This document shows positions 11,167 to 21,938 of a stretch of 22,096 nucleotides of DNA, one piece after another. How positions within the stretch are numbered: the stretch's first letter is position 1; each line of letters begins with the position of its first letter. The position numbers and the translations under genes are program-made. The notes under the pieces are model-generated. The model saw nothing but the letters and a program-made list of their open reading frames with translations, was not told the origin of the DNA and did no database searches. The DNA comes from Pelargonium nanum (lineage: Eukaryota > Streptophyta > Magnoliopsida > Geraniales > Geraniaceae): contig JAYMTF010001647.1 of the NCBI GenBank assembly GCA_036897485.1, positions 1-22,096 of the forward strand. The letters run 5' to 3'.

Positions 11167-11264
11167 ATCACACGTGTGACATTCTCTTAAATGGCATCAC
11201 ACGTGTGTCCTGTGTATATAAGATAATGCCTCAAAACCCCCCAGCAAGAAAAACAATTTCCCGC
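11167..11264 (+). promoter_or_regulatory. RFC3 promoter: twin G-boxes, TATA box, E2F-type site
   Basis: The 12-mer atcacacgtgtg occurs exactly twice, at 11167-11178 and 11196-11207, 29 bp apart start to start; each contains the palindrome CACACGTGTG around a CACGTG G-box, the core bound by bZIP and bHLH factors. A TATA box tatataag lies at 11215-11222. TTTCCCGC at 11257-11264 matches the plant E2F/DP consensus, typical of S-phase replication genes. With a start about 30 bases below the TATA box, the E2F-type site would sit at or just below the transcription start. The CT-rich leader then runs to the ATG at 11335. Confidence 0.75.
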
Positions 11265-11334
11265 CACTTCTTCTCGCAGTCTCTTCTTCACTCTCTTCGT
11301 CACTGTCGATCGAAGCTGCGAAAAGAGATCGAAG

Positions 11335-14300
11335 ATGCTTTGGGTTGACAAGTACCGACCCAAAACCCTAGACCAGGCCTTGGTTCATCAAGAAATCGCT
11401 CAAAATCTCAAGAAATTGGTACTTTCTCCTCCTTCTTATTCTACACTCTCCACTGCACCATTTGATGTAATTAACCTAGGTTTTTTTTCTACTTTTTTCG
11501 AAGTATCGTCTCTAATTGTTGCTTTTCAGGTCACGGAGCAAGACTGTCCGCATCTCCTCTTCTATGGCCCGTCCGGTTCCGGCAAGAAAACCCTAATTAT
11601 GGCCTTGCTCAGACAGATGTTCGGACCCGGAGCTGAGAAGGTCTCCTTTTTTTCCTAAGTTTTTTGGGGGTTTGATACTATTAGGCTCTGTTTGGTTACT
11701 AGGAACATGCTATGGGGAAAGAATTAAAGAATTTTCTGTTTATATTCTGTTTACCTTTTGTAAAATTTCCTAAGGTGGTTTGGGAACATGCAACTTAATA
11801 ATTAGTTAACATGAGAAGATTAATAAAAAAAAGGATGAGAAAATGCATCATTTTACGGGGTAGACAGCATTATGTAGTATGTAGCTCGTAAGAGTTCTGC
11901 TGAAGGATTCGTGTTTCCTACCTCAACTTTGTTCGGGGAACGGCCGGGTTTTTGTTTTTATAGCTATTATGTTTACCTTTTGGTTTATAAAATTGGATGC
12001 TGAACATTTGGGTTTTAGCCAGGGTATGTTTGCTTAGAGGGACAATGTATGCCACGGAAGTAATTTTTAATTTTAGATTTAAGTTTGTTATAATGTGGAA
12101 CTGAACGAAGGGTAGCTACCCAGATATACTTGTGTTTCTAATTCAATCAATTTCTTCTGTGCTGCGATTTTTATGGAAATCATTAAAATGTCTGCTACTG
12201 TTAGGATGTTTTTAAACTTATTTGGTTTTCTCAGTAGCAACTAGTAAACGAAAAGTTTTCTGATGTAACAATCTGATAGCTTGGGTATTTATTTTTCCTT
12301 TTAATTATGATTGCAGGTGAAGGTGGAGAATAGGTCGTGGAAGGTCGATGTAAGCTCACCTTATCCTTGCTTTTTAGATATTTGCTTACATGTTCAGAAG
12401 AAGCTCAGCTGTTAATGTTTTATAAGTTTTGTGTGGCTATCATTTTGAAACTTGTGACAATGGCTAGATTCTTGTTTGTACGTGATTGTAGCACATGACA
12501 TGATTGTGCATGAATTAATTGGATACATATGAGAAATTTTGACTATAGGACTTGGTTTCCCTATTTGTTTGTTAGATAATATTATAAGGAAGATGCAAAC
12601 ATGGAACTGCACAAAGTAGAAGGCAGTAAGGCACTGTTAATTTTTTAGTATGTGGTTTTGTGAAACAAATGTGTAGAAATTTTTGGTTATCCTGTGGATC
12701 TTCATCTGCCCATTGAACACGAGCTACCAAAATATTGTGGGGTTGGATATGGTTTCTGCTGCTACAACAACAATAACAACCAAGACATTCCAAATTATGT
12801 AGGGGTAGCCTTTTTTTTTGTATCATGTAGCTTATGGTTTCTGGTACTACGTGCATAACTTGTCGCTTGTTTATAAATGCATCCCTTTACGATGACTGAT
12901 CTGTGCACCAAGTTGTGTACAGATCGAAATGGACTTGTGGGGTTTCCTAACATGACAATGGTCTATGGCTCAAATTACAAGACTGATTACTTTAATGCAG
13001 AGAAGGATGGAATTTATTCTGTATCTTATAATACGTCAAATTTTGGAGTAGGAGTGAACCCAAGGAGCCATTTTTGTGACAAAATAGTTTGGTTCTCTGA
13101 ATTCTGTTTACTTCTCTCATAATGATAAATAATTCTAGCCACTTTCTAGCATCATTATTGTCTAATTGCAACTACTGATACAGAGCTAAGGATTTTATCA
13201 AGCATCTCGTGTTTTGTTCTATCAGTTGTTCTAATTAGGTGATGATTTCTTTTTCAGGCTGGGAGTAGAACTCTTGATCTAGAGTTGACTACATTATCTA
13301 GCAATAACCATGTGGAGCTAAATCCCAGTGATGCAGGATTTCAGGACAGATATATTGTTCAGGAGATTATTAAAGATATGGCTAAAAATAGACCAATTGA
13401 CACAAAAGGGAAGAAAGGATATAAGGGTAAATCTGTTGATCTTTTCTTTTTACCCCTTAAATTTATTACAAGTAGTACTCAAACAACTCTCATGTGAGCT
13501 TCCATTGCTTGTATCTTTTTGGATTTCGAAAGGAATATGTTCATTGGGATATAAATGAAAGCAACAAGGAAAAAGAAAGCCATATGTTTTGGAGATGATA
13601 AGTTGTGATAAGTAATTATATATAATTCTAACGAAGTATTTTTGCCGCAGACTATTAGGTTTCGTGTTTTCTCCTGTGTTAGGGAGAATGGAACTTAAGA
13701 ATTGCATGCTAACTATTGATGTCCTTGCTAAGAAATTTACGCTCTTTCTAATAACCAAATCAAGGACAAATTCATACATTACTTTCGGTTTGCTTGACTT
13801 AGTAGTTGACGTTTTAGACACCTTGCAGAGATATGGAACATCTTTTGCAAAATTATGTTCTGTTCAGGATTTGCCAATGTGTATCGGAATGCATTGCTTG
13901 GCTAAGGCTAACTAGTTATGTGTAATTTTTTAAACTGTAGTGGTCTTTTTCCTCGCGGTATTTATGAGGCTCATGTGATAAGAAAATAGTAGGTTTAATG
14001 AGCATGCTAAATTTATATATTTAATAGTCATGTGTACAGTTTCTTTTGTTCTGATGATATGTTTCCCTTGCTATGTCAGTTCTAGTGCTCAATGAGGTTG
14101 ACAAACTTTCAAGAGAAGCACAGCATTCCCTGAGAAGAACAATGGAGAAATATAGTGCCTACTGCCGGTTGATTCTGTGCTGTAATAGTTCATCAAAGGT
14201 TACTGAAGCAATCAGGTCTCGCTGTTTGAATGTCCGTGTAAATTCGCCAACTGAAGGAGAGGTTGGAAACTTTCCATTTTCTTCTCTAATGAGTGTTCTA

Positions 14301-16804
14301 CTTCTTTTGGATTTTTCCCAATGCATATGCAAAACGAATTGCCGGGGAACAAAGATATATAAACCATGCTATATTCTTTACATGTTTACACAAATAGAAC
14401 TGCACTTCCTCTAACCGAACACATGCTTTTTGTTTTATTTTATTTTATGGCAGATTGTTAAGGTTTTGGAGTTTATTGGCAAGAAAGAAAGCTTGCAACT
14501 TCCACCTGGATTTGCAGGCCGTATAGCTGAAAAATCAAATAGGAGCTTACGGAGAGCTATATTATCATTTGAAACTTGTCGTGTCCAACAGTTAAGTCCA
14601 AATGCTATATACCCTCGATCAGAACAGCAGTTTTATGCAGTTCTGAGCTCATTTATTTCCCCTTGAACTCTTTTAAGTTTTAACTAGCATAATACATTTC
14701 CTGATGTCTATATTTTTGTACTCGTGCTATGACTATAGATACCCTTTTACTAGTAACCAAGTTATATCACCAATGGATTGGGAGGAATATGTTTGTGAAA
14801 TAGCATCTGACATAATGAAGGAGCAGAGTCCTAAAAGGTATCACACTATTTCTGGTTTCCTTACATTTCAGTCATTTTCTTCCTTGTCATTTTGTAAATG
14901 CTTGTGATGCTGTTAGATCATTTTACAATATGTTCAGTATTTTAATTATCATACTTTACAAATGCTAGAATTCTGTGACAAGGTAATTTGGACTTAGGAA
15001 TTACCTCAGAAAAATTACATCTTAGACATGCAAAATGTGGATTGTAACATGTTTTCTGTATCATTTGCTTTTAAATCTTACTTAACTCAAGCACATATAT
15101 TACGTTAATCCTTAACAATAGAGCTAAAAAAATTGAGAAAACTGAAAAGAGGTAAATTTTTGTTCAAGGAAAAAATTTGCAATTACTTTCTAAATGACCC
15201 TCATCTGGTCATATTTTTGTTGAAACATCTTTATATGCAATCTTTTGAGAATTTATCAAAACATGCATGAAACACATCAATCCTATTATCCCATTGCATT
15301 TGTAATAAAAGTAGCTATTAATGTTCATTCCTTGTTTATGATGTAATAATGTTCATCCGGAATTTTTAGCTGATTGTCTTCCACTTTACTTTAGATTGTT
15401 TCAGGTTCGAGGCAAGGTGTATGAACTACTCATTAATTGTATTCCTCCAGAAATTATTTTAAAGGTAAGGATAATCCCTCTTCATGCTGTAAGTTTTTCT
15501 GATTTATCTGGATGCTGAGTCTGACTATTTGCAGAGGCTGCTTTCTGAATTATTGAGGAAATTGGATGCTGAATTGAAGCATGAAGTCTGCCATTGGGCT
15601 GCATACTATGTAAGTTCAATGTTTCATGTTTCTGTTTCTGTTTGTTTTCTTCTTGATTGTTATTCCTTCTTTCTGCACACCTTTGTCAAATCCGTGTGCC
15701 TAGTGCCAAGTTCCAACCCTATTGCTACACTACCCACTCTGTAATTTCCCTATCCCGTCTCCCAACCCCAGAAAACGTGCTGGTTAAGAGTTTCTGATTG
15801 CAATTTCTTATATGGTCTCAGGAACACAGGATGCGTCTTGGACAAAAGGCCATATTTCATATTGAAGGTACCGCTAGCATGATTAGGGTCACAATAAAAT
15901 CTTCTATATCCTTTAATATTTTGAATTGTTGATAGCTCTCTCTCTCTCTCTCTCTAGATTTAAATTTCTTATACATATATATCTGTTTATCACCATGCCT
16001 TTTGCACATATAGATCGATTAACCATGGGTCAATTTTTTTCTGCCAACACTGTTTTGCTTAGAGTACTTGCCTCTTTTGGTTATTATACAATGGGATCAA
16101 TTGTGCTGCAAATAAAATTGAACTCAAAACCAGTCGATAAGTAACTATGTTCTACCTACTCTGCTTCCGTAGGTATTAATTAATTACTTCCCATTTGATA
16201 GGTTTTCAGGTTTTATATTGAACATTAGTTATGTGTAGTGCAATGTGAATAAATTCACAATTATGAAAGGCCTTTATTTAATGTTAGATTTGGAACATTG
16301 AGATTATTGATGTTTGGTTAAGTCGCAGTTGTCTCACTCTTATTGTAGATGACAGTTTTTCTCAGCTCCGCCCATTAATTAGTTTACCGTCCTTTTCAGT
16401 TGAAGATTCTGTGAGTGAGGAGCTAGTTCCTCTAACCGCAAACTTGACCTGTTTTGGCCATAGATAATAGTGTACTTGTAAATGTTATCTAGAACTTAGC
16501 TAGGGCGCAGCAAGCACAATTGCATATAAGGTTGCAGACCATTTGTTGAGCACGATGAGTTTACCATTGGAAACCCTAATTTAAGCTCTCCTGAGTATGC
16601 TTCTCGGGGCAAACAATATAACAATTTTAGTTTTATTGCTCTTGTTTCTACTGATGTAGAAATTTCAATATTTTCAAAGTAATTGAAACTTAAGTATTGA
16701 AAGACTGACATAAGCTCAATGGTTCATCTTCATTTAATTATGCAGCATTTGTGGCCAAGTTCATGAGCATTTACAAGGCTTTCCTCATCGCAACATTCGG
16801 TTGA
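11335..16804 (+). CDS. RFC3: Replication factor C subunit 3 (clamp loader small subunit)
   Basis: AAA+ ATPase-family subunit of the RFC complex that opens and loads the PCNA ring at primer ends in the nucleus; orthologue of yeast Rfc5 and human RFC3. Exons: 11335-11418, 11530-11640, 12317-12349, 13258-13426, 14080-14261, 14454-14590, 14739-14837, 15395-15464, 15535-15609, 15822-15867 and 16746-16804. They join in frame to 354 aa, the same as I recall for Arabidopsis RFC3. Seen: N-terminal LWVDKYRPKTL (RFC box); Walker A GPSGSGKKT at residues 41-49; Walker-B-like LVLNEVDK at 134-141, where NEVD replaces DEAD as is usual in this subunit; SRC motif at 179-181 supplying the arginine finger to a neighbour; C-terminal collar region with QVRGKVYELL and CHWAAYYEHRMRLG. 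The start is the first ATG below the promoter and opens with the family's conserved MLWVDKYRPK. The donor after 14261 (gttgga) is weak. No break is seen. Confidence 0.96.
11641..12316 (+). other. RFC3 intron 2 (676 nt)
   Basis: The 5' part has ggctctgtttggttactagg near 11684, a phrase common at ends of small plant hAT- or Harbinger-type MITEs, but I find no matching inverted end, so no element is called. A word tgtttaccttttg recurs near 11747 and 11970. Otherwise AT-rich and non-coding. Confidence 0.5.
12350..13257 (+). other. RFC3 intron 3 (908 nt)
   Basis: Non-coding. It contains a probable retroelement tail at 12757-12811, listed separately. An 81-codon open frame at 12877-13122 has no recognised similarity and no supporting splice context. 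Confidence 0.6.
12757..12811 (-). mobile_element. Remnant of an RTE-LINE/SINE 3' end with (CAA)n-type tail
   Basis: The stretch ctacaacaacaataacaacc is followed by aagacattccaaattatg and aggggtagcc. This resembles the widespread plant repeat ending of type (CAA)n then cttatcccactaagtggggtcggct, which is the 3' tail of RTE-related retroelements read from the opposite strand. The match is partial and recalled from memory. No target duplication was identified. Confidence 0.4.
13427..14079 (+). other. RFC3 intron 4 (653 nt)
   Basis: Intron splitting the Val codon of GYK-VLV. An open frame of 83 codons at 13664-13915 is present, but it has no family resemblance. No repeats or RNA genes are recognised. 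Confidence 0.65.
14838..15394 (+). other. RFC3 intron 7 (557 nt)
   Basis: AT-rich intron splitting the Arg codon of SPK-R-LFQ. The acceptor is the ttag at 15391-15394, not the cag seven bases further on, because only the former keeps RLFQVRGK in frame. Nothing else is seen. Confidence 0.7.
15868..16745 (+). other. RFC3 intron 10 (878 nt) with (CT)10
   Basis: Last intron of RFC3. It contains a (CT)10 microsatellite at 15936-15955. The rest is AT-rich without recognisable genes or elements; the acceptor is attatgcag at 16745. Confidence 0.7.
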
Positions 16805-18250
16805 AGAAACTAGTCGTGCTTTCATGTAATTGAAACCGAAGTATCTTTAGTATTCGCCGCGTGGCTCATGTTCAGCGTCCTGTGTATTGTTAGCTGGATT
16901 GTGGAATGTCTGGGCACTTTTGTAGGGAAAACAAATTGTTTTTGCTGTCATAGTATGTTTTTTTCATCTTCATATCATCACCTTGTGAAGTTGTGGCAAG
17001 TGTTGAGAATTATTTTTGGAAGAGTATGGGAATCAAGTGATAAGCAGGAATCATATTTGTGCCTTTTGCTTGTTTGGGACAATGTGTAACAAATCCAATT
17101 GTAGCACCTAGAGCTGATAATATACACAACTGTTGAGAAATAATAATTGCAAAACTTAAGTGGAGGAAGAGAATACGACCAGAAGGTGTCAACAAAATTT
17201 ACTATAAAATTTGTGTAGATTTGCTACATATAATTGCATAATCGAACATGTTATCTTAAACTTGATATTTAGATTTGTATTCACGGATACTCAAAACTTG
17301 AGTCACATTTTTGCAGGCGCTCAAAATTCGCAATGCAATCGAGCTTAAGTATCTTCTTGGTGTGTGAAGTGTTATGTGTGTTTTTGGATGGATTGTGAGC
17401 ACTCTTGTAGGGAAGTTCTTTTCTTGCATCAACGCCTTGTGGAGATGTGGTAGTTAAGTGTTGAAAATTATTTTTGAGAGCATGGGAATCAAGTCATAAA
17501 CAAGATTCATATTCATGGTTTTTACTTATTTGGGATATACATATGACAAATCTAATTGTATAATCAAATTAATCATATGAAAATGTTACAAATTAGAGCT
17601 GGTAATTCAGATTTTAAGTTGGGAGATTAAATTTCAAGTACTTGTGAGTTTGAGTCTAAACTAATCGGTCTAGTACATATCTTGGGGATGTGAGATAGCA
17701 TAAATTTAGAGGATTTTTTATTTTTATTTTTTTTTGAGGATTTGACGTATAGGATGAAAACTTTATTCTCGATTCTACAATAATTTATTTAAAAAGTCTT
17801 GCACTTATTTCTTTTCGATAAGTTATATATGTTGGAAGTTTTTGTAGTAGACCCAACGTTTTTTTTTATATGAAAAATGGCACAATGGTCGTTGTTTACA
17901 TAATGACTTTGCAAAATGGGAGCACGAAATTAATTAGACTTTTACTATTAACTTAAAATTAAATTTAGTTTCGAATAAAGTTTGTTTGACTTCAGGTTGA
18001 AAAATCTTAACCCGAACTCAAAAAAAATGTTTGGATTTTGATTCTCATTGAGACTTTATATAGCATCAAATTTTATGTATGGAATGAGCATATTTCTTCA
18101 ACATTTTTGAAAGATAAATCTAATCCTAAAATAAGTAAATAGAAAGTTAAACCACCAAAAAATATATTATAATAAATAAATAACATGTACCCGACCCGGC
18201 TTTTGTAACAAAAAACCAATGGGTTAGATATGGGTTTGGATCTGAACCCG
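16805..18250 (+). other. RFC3 3' UTR and RFC3-MFAP1 intergenic region
   Basis: The first 300 bases probably include the RFC3 3' UTR. A block at 16890-17105 recurs in diverged form at 17378-17556 (listed separately). From 17560 to 18180 the DNA is AT-rich and featureless. Near 18189-18250 it becomes richer in cccgacccgg/gggtt phrases typical of plant intergenic repeats. No gene is supported. Confidence 0.55.
16890..17556. repeat. Diverged tandem duplication of the RFC3 3' flank
   Basis: Copies at about 16890-17105 and 17378-17556 share, in the same order: ggattgtg, a cactyttgtagggaa block, ccttgtg with gtggyarttaagtgttga-like spacing, attatttttg, atgggaatcaagt, and aaatcyaattgta. The second copy lacks about 30 bases present in the first after tagggaa. 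Their common order and orientation indicate local duplication, or two insertions of one element, rather than chance. Confidence 0.7.
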
Positions 18251-18251
18251 G

Positions 18252-18335
18252 TATATATATATATGGTAATCCACTTACGGCTAATCTGGTAAAAAGAGGG
18301 TCTCAATCTCTCAAATTCTTCGATTCAAACCCTAG
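18252..18335 (+). promoter_or_regulatory. MFAP1 core promoter: TATA repeat and telo-box
   Basis: A TATA stretch (tatatatatatat) lies at 18252-18264. About 65 bases further, aaaccctag at 18327-18335 is a telo-box (AAACCCTA), common near transcription starts of plant housekeeping genes. A start near 18285-18300 would fit; it is inferred, not seen. Confidence 0.55.
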
Positions 18336-18341
18336 CTTTTG

Positions 18342-18859
18342 ATGGTGGTCATCGTTCGCAACTTCCGGTAAGTTTTTATTTTCAGCTTCTGATTTGATTC
18401 TCCGCTGAGATAATTTTTGGTGAATTTTGTGATCGAAATCAAAATCATTGTATTTTAAATTTTCGAACTCCAGGATTTGAGTTCATTTCAATATAATTTG
18501 AGTTCCTTTGAATTGATTTTCGTGTGTTCAGGATACAAAATTTTAGTTCGTCTAATTTTTTGGCACGGTACCGCAAAATTGATGCTTTCCTCGAGAATTC
18601 GCGTCTCTTAGGTTGTTTTTCTGTGATAATTTCATATTTCCAATTCTATTTGAGGAAATATTTCCTAATTCCCAGTGGAAAACCCTAAGTTCATTGGACC
18701 CTTTAAATATTATCAGTTCATGTCCATTGTGTTTCTAAATACTTGATAAATCATTCATGCTCTTGTTGGGCTTGTTTCAGGATTTCGCAGATTAATCGAA
18801 CATCAAGGTGCCTTGTGAAGTCATTTGATCTGGAGGGTTTTAAACTGGGAAGAGCATAG
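18342..18859 (+). CDS. Candidate upstream ORF in the MFAP1 leader (spliced, 34 aa)
   Basis: If the 5' UTR intron 18368-18780 is removed, an ATG at 18342 opens a 34-codon frame (18342-18367 joined to 18781-18859) that ends in tag at 18857-18859, 36 bases before the MFAP1 ATG. It starts MVVIVRNFRISQINR and is basic overall. Such uORFs can lower translation of the main frame. I do not recognise the peptide as a known conserved uORF, and it depends on the transcription start lying upstream of 18342. Confidence 0.35.
18368..18780 (+). other. Probable 5' UTR intron of MFAP1 (413 nt)
   Basis: Donor cttccg/gtaagt and acceptor cttgtttcag/gatttc are both strong plant splice sites, and the DNA between them is T-rich. 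Leader introns are common in plant housekeeping genes and often raise expression. No coding frame crosses it except the candidate uORF. Confidence 0.75.
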
Positions 18860-18895
18860 GAGTATTTTTGGTTGTTGAATTTTTGTTTGGTAACA

Positions 18896-21313
18896 ATGTC
18901 TGTCACGGCAGGGGTTAGTGACACGGTAATTGCCGTTAGAGATAAGCTTAGAGGTAAAATTGGCCAGACTAAAGTCAAAAGATATTGGCCCGGTAAGGCT
19001 CCTGAGTGGGCAGATGATATCGATGAAGATGGGGATATCAGGATGTCAAGGGCTGCTGCCCTGGAGAAAGCTTTCCCGAGCAAGGAAGATACAGATATTG
19101 CTAGAAAAGATGATCCTAGGCTACGAAGGTTGGCTCAGAGCAGGGTAGATAATCGTGAAGAAGTGAGAGCTGCTCACCGGCTCATCCGACAGGCTGAGAT
19201 TGTTAGAACCATAGAAGAAGAGAACAGAAGGCAGGAAGGAATCGATATGGAGGAACAGGATGATGATATGTTGGAGGAAAGAAGACGAAGAATTAGAGAA
19301 AAGTTGCTTCAGAGGGAACAGGAAGAGCCCGCTCTTCTTCCAGATGAAGAAGAGGAGGAAGCCGAAGAAGAGGAGGAAGAGGAATCTGAATACGAGACTG
19401 ATTCTGATGAGGAACTAACCGGTGTTGCGATGGTGAAGCCTGTCTTTGTCCCCAAGTCGGAGAGAGATACAATTGCTGAACGTGAGCGTCTTGAAGCTGA
19501 AGAATTAGCGCTTGAGGAATCAGTGAAGAGGAGAATGGAGGAGAGGAGGATGGAGACAAAGAAAATAGTGGTTGAAGAGATAAGGAAGGACGAAGAAATT
19601 CAGAAGAATATGGAATTGGAGGCAAATATAGCCGATGTAGATACAGATGATGAGCTCAATGAGGCTGAGGAATATGAAGCTTGGAAAGTGAGAGAATTTG
19701 CGAGAATCAAGAGAGATAAGGAGGATAGAGAGGCTATGTTGAAGGAGAGATTAGAAGTTGAGAGGGTGAGAAACATGACTGAGGAAGAGAGGAGAGAGTG
19801 GGAGAGAAAGAATCCAAAACCTTCTACTCAACCAAAGCAGAAGTGGAGGTTCATGCAGAAATATTACCACAAGGGTGCTTTCTTTCAGTCAGATTCTGAT
19901 GACCGGGCTGCTACTGCTGGTTCAGATAATATCTATACTCGCGATTTCTCGGCCCCAACTGGAGAAGATAAGATGGACAAGACAATATTGCCCAAGGTCA
20001 TGCAGGTGAAGCACTTTGGTCGCAGTGGAAGGACAAAATGGACGCATCTTGTCAACGAGGATACAACAGATTGGAATAATCCGTAAGTACCTTTTTTCAC
20101 TTCAGGCTATTCTTATTTCTTAAACGTAAAGCACATCTCATCTCATAGGAAGAAATCACATATTAGCTCTTCACGGCAGCTTACATGATCTATTATTAGC
20201 TCATTAGTGATAAAGCTTATCTGGTAAGCCCTGATGTCATTTTTAGACAGCTAGAAAAAGTTACTTAATATCCGTATCTGAATATACCCTAAAGTAAGGC
20301 AAAATGAACAACTAGTAGTATTTCCCTTCCTAAATGACGGGAATAGAGCTGACTATTTGGACGCAAACACACGAAATCCAGGCAAGAATATTCAGTTGGC
20401 TGCAATGAGATGCAATTGATACTGCCTTAACAAAACATGAATTGTTATACCATGGAATATTATAAAAGCATTTTGTAGCACATTACCTAAGAAATGTTTT
20501 GATTTTAGGCTTGAAATTGGTTGTTATATGTTGATGATACTCCATCTGTCTCATTGTGTCCCCTATACAGAAAATAGAGATTTCATTTTAACTGTCCGAT
20601 CACCTGTAGATAAAGGAATCATGCTTAGTTTTCCAGTAGTACCCTTTAAACTAGTTAGTTATAACAACTTGAATTATGTTCCAGCAAGCGCGCACAGGCC
20701 AATTCAATCACGAGTACAAAGTTGAATACAACTTTTTTGGGACAGAGGGAGTATTATATTTAGTCTAGTTTAACGTCATTGGTAAATTAGAGATTTATGA
20801 TCCAATACTCATTTATTGAAGAGGAGGGATAATAATAAGAAATTTATGTAGAGTCCTACTCCAGATGATTTCTTAACACAACAAAGGGACCAATTATAGA
20901 TTTTCTCAAAGATGTGATCTGGAGAATTCAGTTTACTCCCGGCCCCAACCAATCTTTATTTTGTCCTCCTTGTGAAGCTTTTCTAGCTTTAAGCGGCCAT
21001 TTGAAAGATTGAATCCTCATTTGAACTATTTTTTGTGCGTGCAGATAGAGCAGTTGATTCATTCTCTAATATGTTATAGAAGAGCAATTAGCTATTTTGC
21101 CTTGTTAGACATTATATCTGCACATTTTTTTGCACCGCTCTCTACCAAATTTTCTTCTGATCTATTGGCTTATGGATGTTTTATATTGGGTTGTCATGCA
21201 GGTGGACTTACAATGATCCTCTTCGAGCGAAGTACAATGCAAAGATGGCCGGAATGAATGCACCTATTACAAAACCCAAAGGCAGCAAAAAGTTGAAAGA
21301 CTGGGAGACATAA
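18896..21313 (+). CDS. MFAP1: MFAP1-type spliceosomal protein
   Basis: Homologue of microfibrillar-associated protein 1, which despite its name is a nuclear spliceosome component, placed in human B complex and linked to Prp38. Exons 18896-20082 and 21202-21313 join through a split Pro codon (NN-P-WTYNDPLR) to 432 aa, close to Arabidopsis homologues. Seen: N-terminal conserved KIGQTKVKRYWPGKAPEWAD at about 21-40; Glu/Asp-rich run with a DEEEEEAEEEEEEESEYE stretch at about 150-170; conserved MVKPVFVPKSERDTIAERER at about 180-200; long charged helical or coiled-coil region to about 305; then PKQKWRFMQKYYHKGAFFQ, FSAPTGEDKMDK and VMQVKHFGRSGRTKWTHLV, and a Lys-rich end GSKKLKDWET. The start is the ATG in the context aacaatgtct that opens MSVTAGVSDTVIAVRDKLRG, the family's N-terminus; the frame is open a little further 5' but without ATG. 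No break is seen. Confidence 0.96.
20083..21201 (+). other. MFAP1 intron (1119 nt) hosting a MITE
   Basis: The only coding intron of the gene, with donor gtaagt and acceptor tgcag. It hosts a Stowaway-like element at 20540-20751, listed separately. The remaining sequence is AT-rich with no supported gene. Confidence 0.85.
20540..20751. mobile_element. Stowaway-like MITE (Tc1/mariner type), 212 bp
   Basis: The left end ctccatctgtctc and the reverse complement of the right end gggacagagggag agree at 11 of 13 positions and resemble the Stowaway consensus beginning CTCCCTCCGT. The element is bounded by TA at 20538-20539 and TA at 20752-20753, the target duplication of the Tc1/mariner superfamily. 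The 212-bp length and lack of coding capacity fit a non-autonomous MITE. The left end is more decayed than the right. Confidence 0.85.
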
Positions 21314-21938
21314 TCAGATTCCAAGTTCTAAATAGGTCAAATGTTGTAAGATTTGATGATTACTTCCAATGCTCAGGCATGAAATCATCTTCTTAACGCA
21401 TCTTTATTGCGTGCTGTAAGGTTATTTGCATGCAGACTATGGCCCTTTGTAGGTTTATTAGTGAAAGCTTCAACACTCTTGTTTGTACTCTTGATTTGTT
21501 ACCATACATGTGGTACATTTGTTTTCACTCGCAATAGGAAGTTTTTTAGAAAAAGTTACGGAGGAAAAATAACTTTAAACTTTCCGAATCTTGATTACAA
21601 ACATGTGGCTCGTGAGAGGTAGCACATTGTTAACATAGACCCCAAATGACACCGAATGTGTTCAGGATATTGTCAAAGCTTGAGACTAACTCTTATCCGA
21701 AAATCACAAAGCTAAAGAGAGTTTGAGAAATGCAGTCGGAAGTAATGAATTATTTGAATGAAGATTATTCTCTTTTATCGAGAGAGTTACATATGCTCTT
21801 TTTGGCTTAAAATAATAGTTTGTTTCTTAAAATTTTTGTTATGAAATAAATGATTTCTTTCTGAATTTAAAAAGGTAATAAACATAAATTGTTTTAAGAG
21901 AAAAATACACAGTATAACTTAATTTTTCTTAAAATAAA
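21314..21938 (+). other. MFAP1 3' UTR and flank
   Basis: Follows the taa at 21311-21313. T-rich DNA with a gaaataaatga at about 21842-21852 that could act as a polyadenylation signal, although it is over 500 bases from the stop and so may not be used. No gene is supported. Confidence 0.5.

Noticed and set aside
11361..11600. Telo-box-like aaaaccctag and aaaaccctaat words in the first two RFC3 exons
   Set aside because: They encode conserved KTL residues, so codon constraint explains them; a regulatory role cannot be separated from coding.
12877..13122. 81-codon frame in RFC3 intron 3
   Set aside because: No recognisable domain, no in-frame join to RFC3 exons, and the flanking exons join perfectly without it.
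13664..13915. 83-codon frame in RFC3 intron 4
   Set aside because: No family match and the exons on either side give the conserved GYKVLVLNEVD without it.
18751..19083. Minus-strand 110-codon frame over the MFAP1 start
   Set aside because: Antisense shadow of the MFAP1 coding exon; no own promoter or family resemblance.
19293..19625. Minus-strand 110-codon frame rich in Ser, Pro and Leu
   Set aside because: Antisense of the Glu-rich MFAP1 segment; GAR codons read backwards give Ser/Leu/Pro-type codons without stops.
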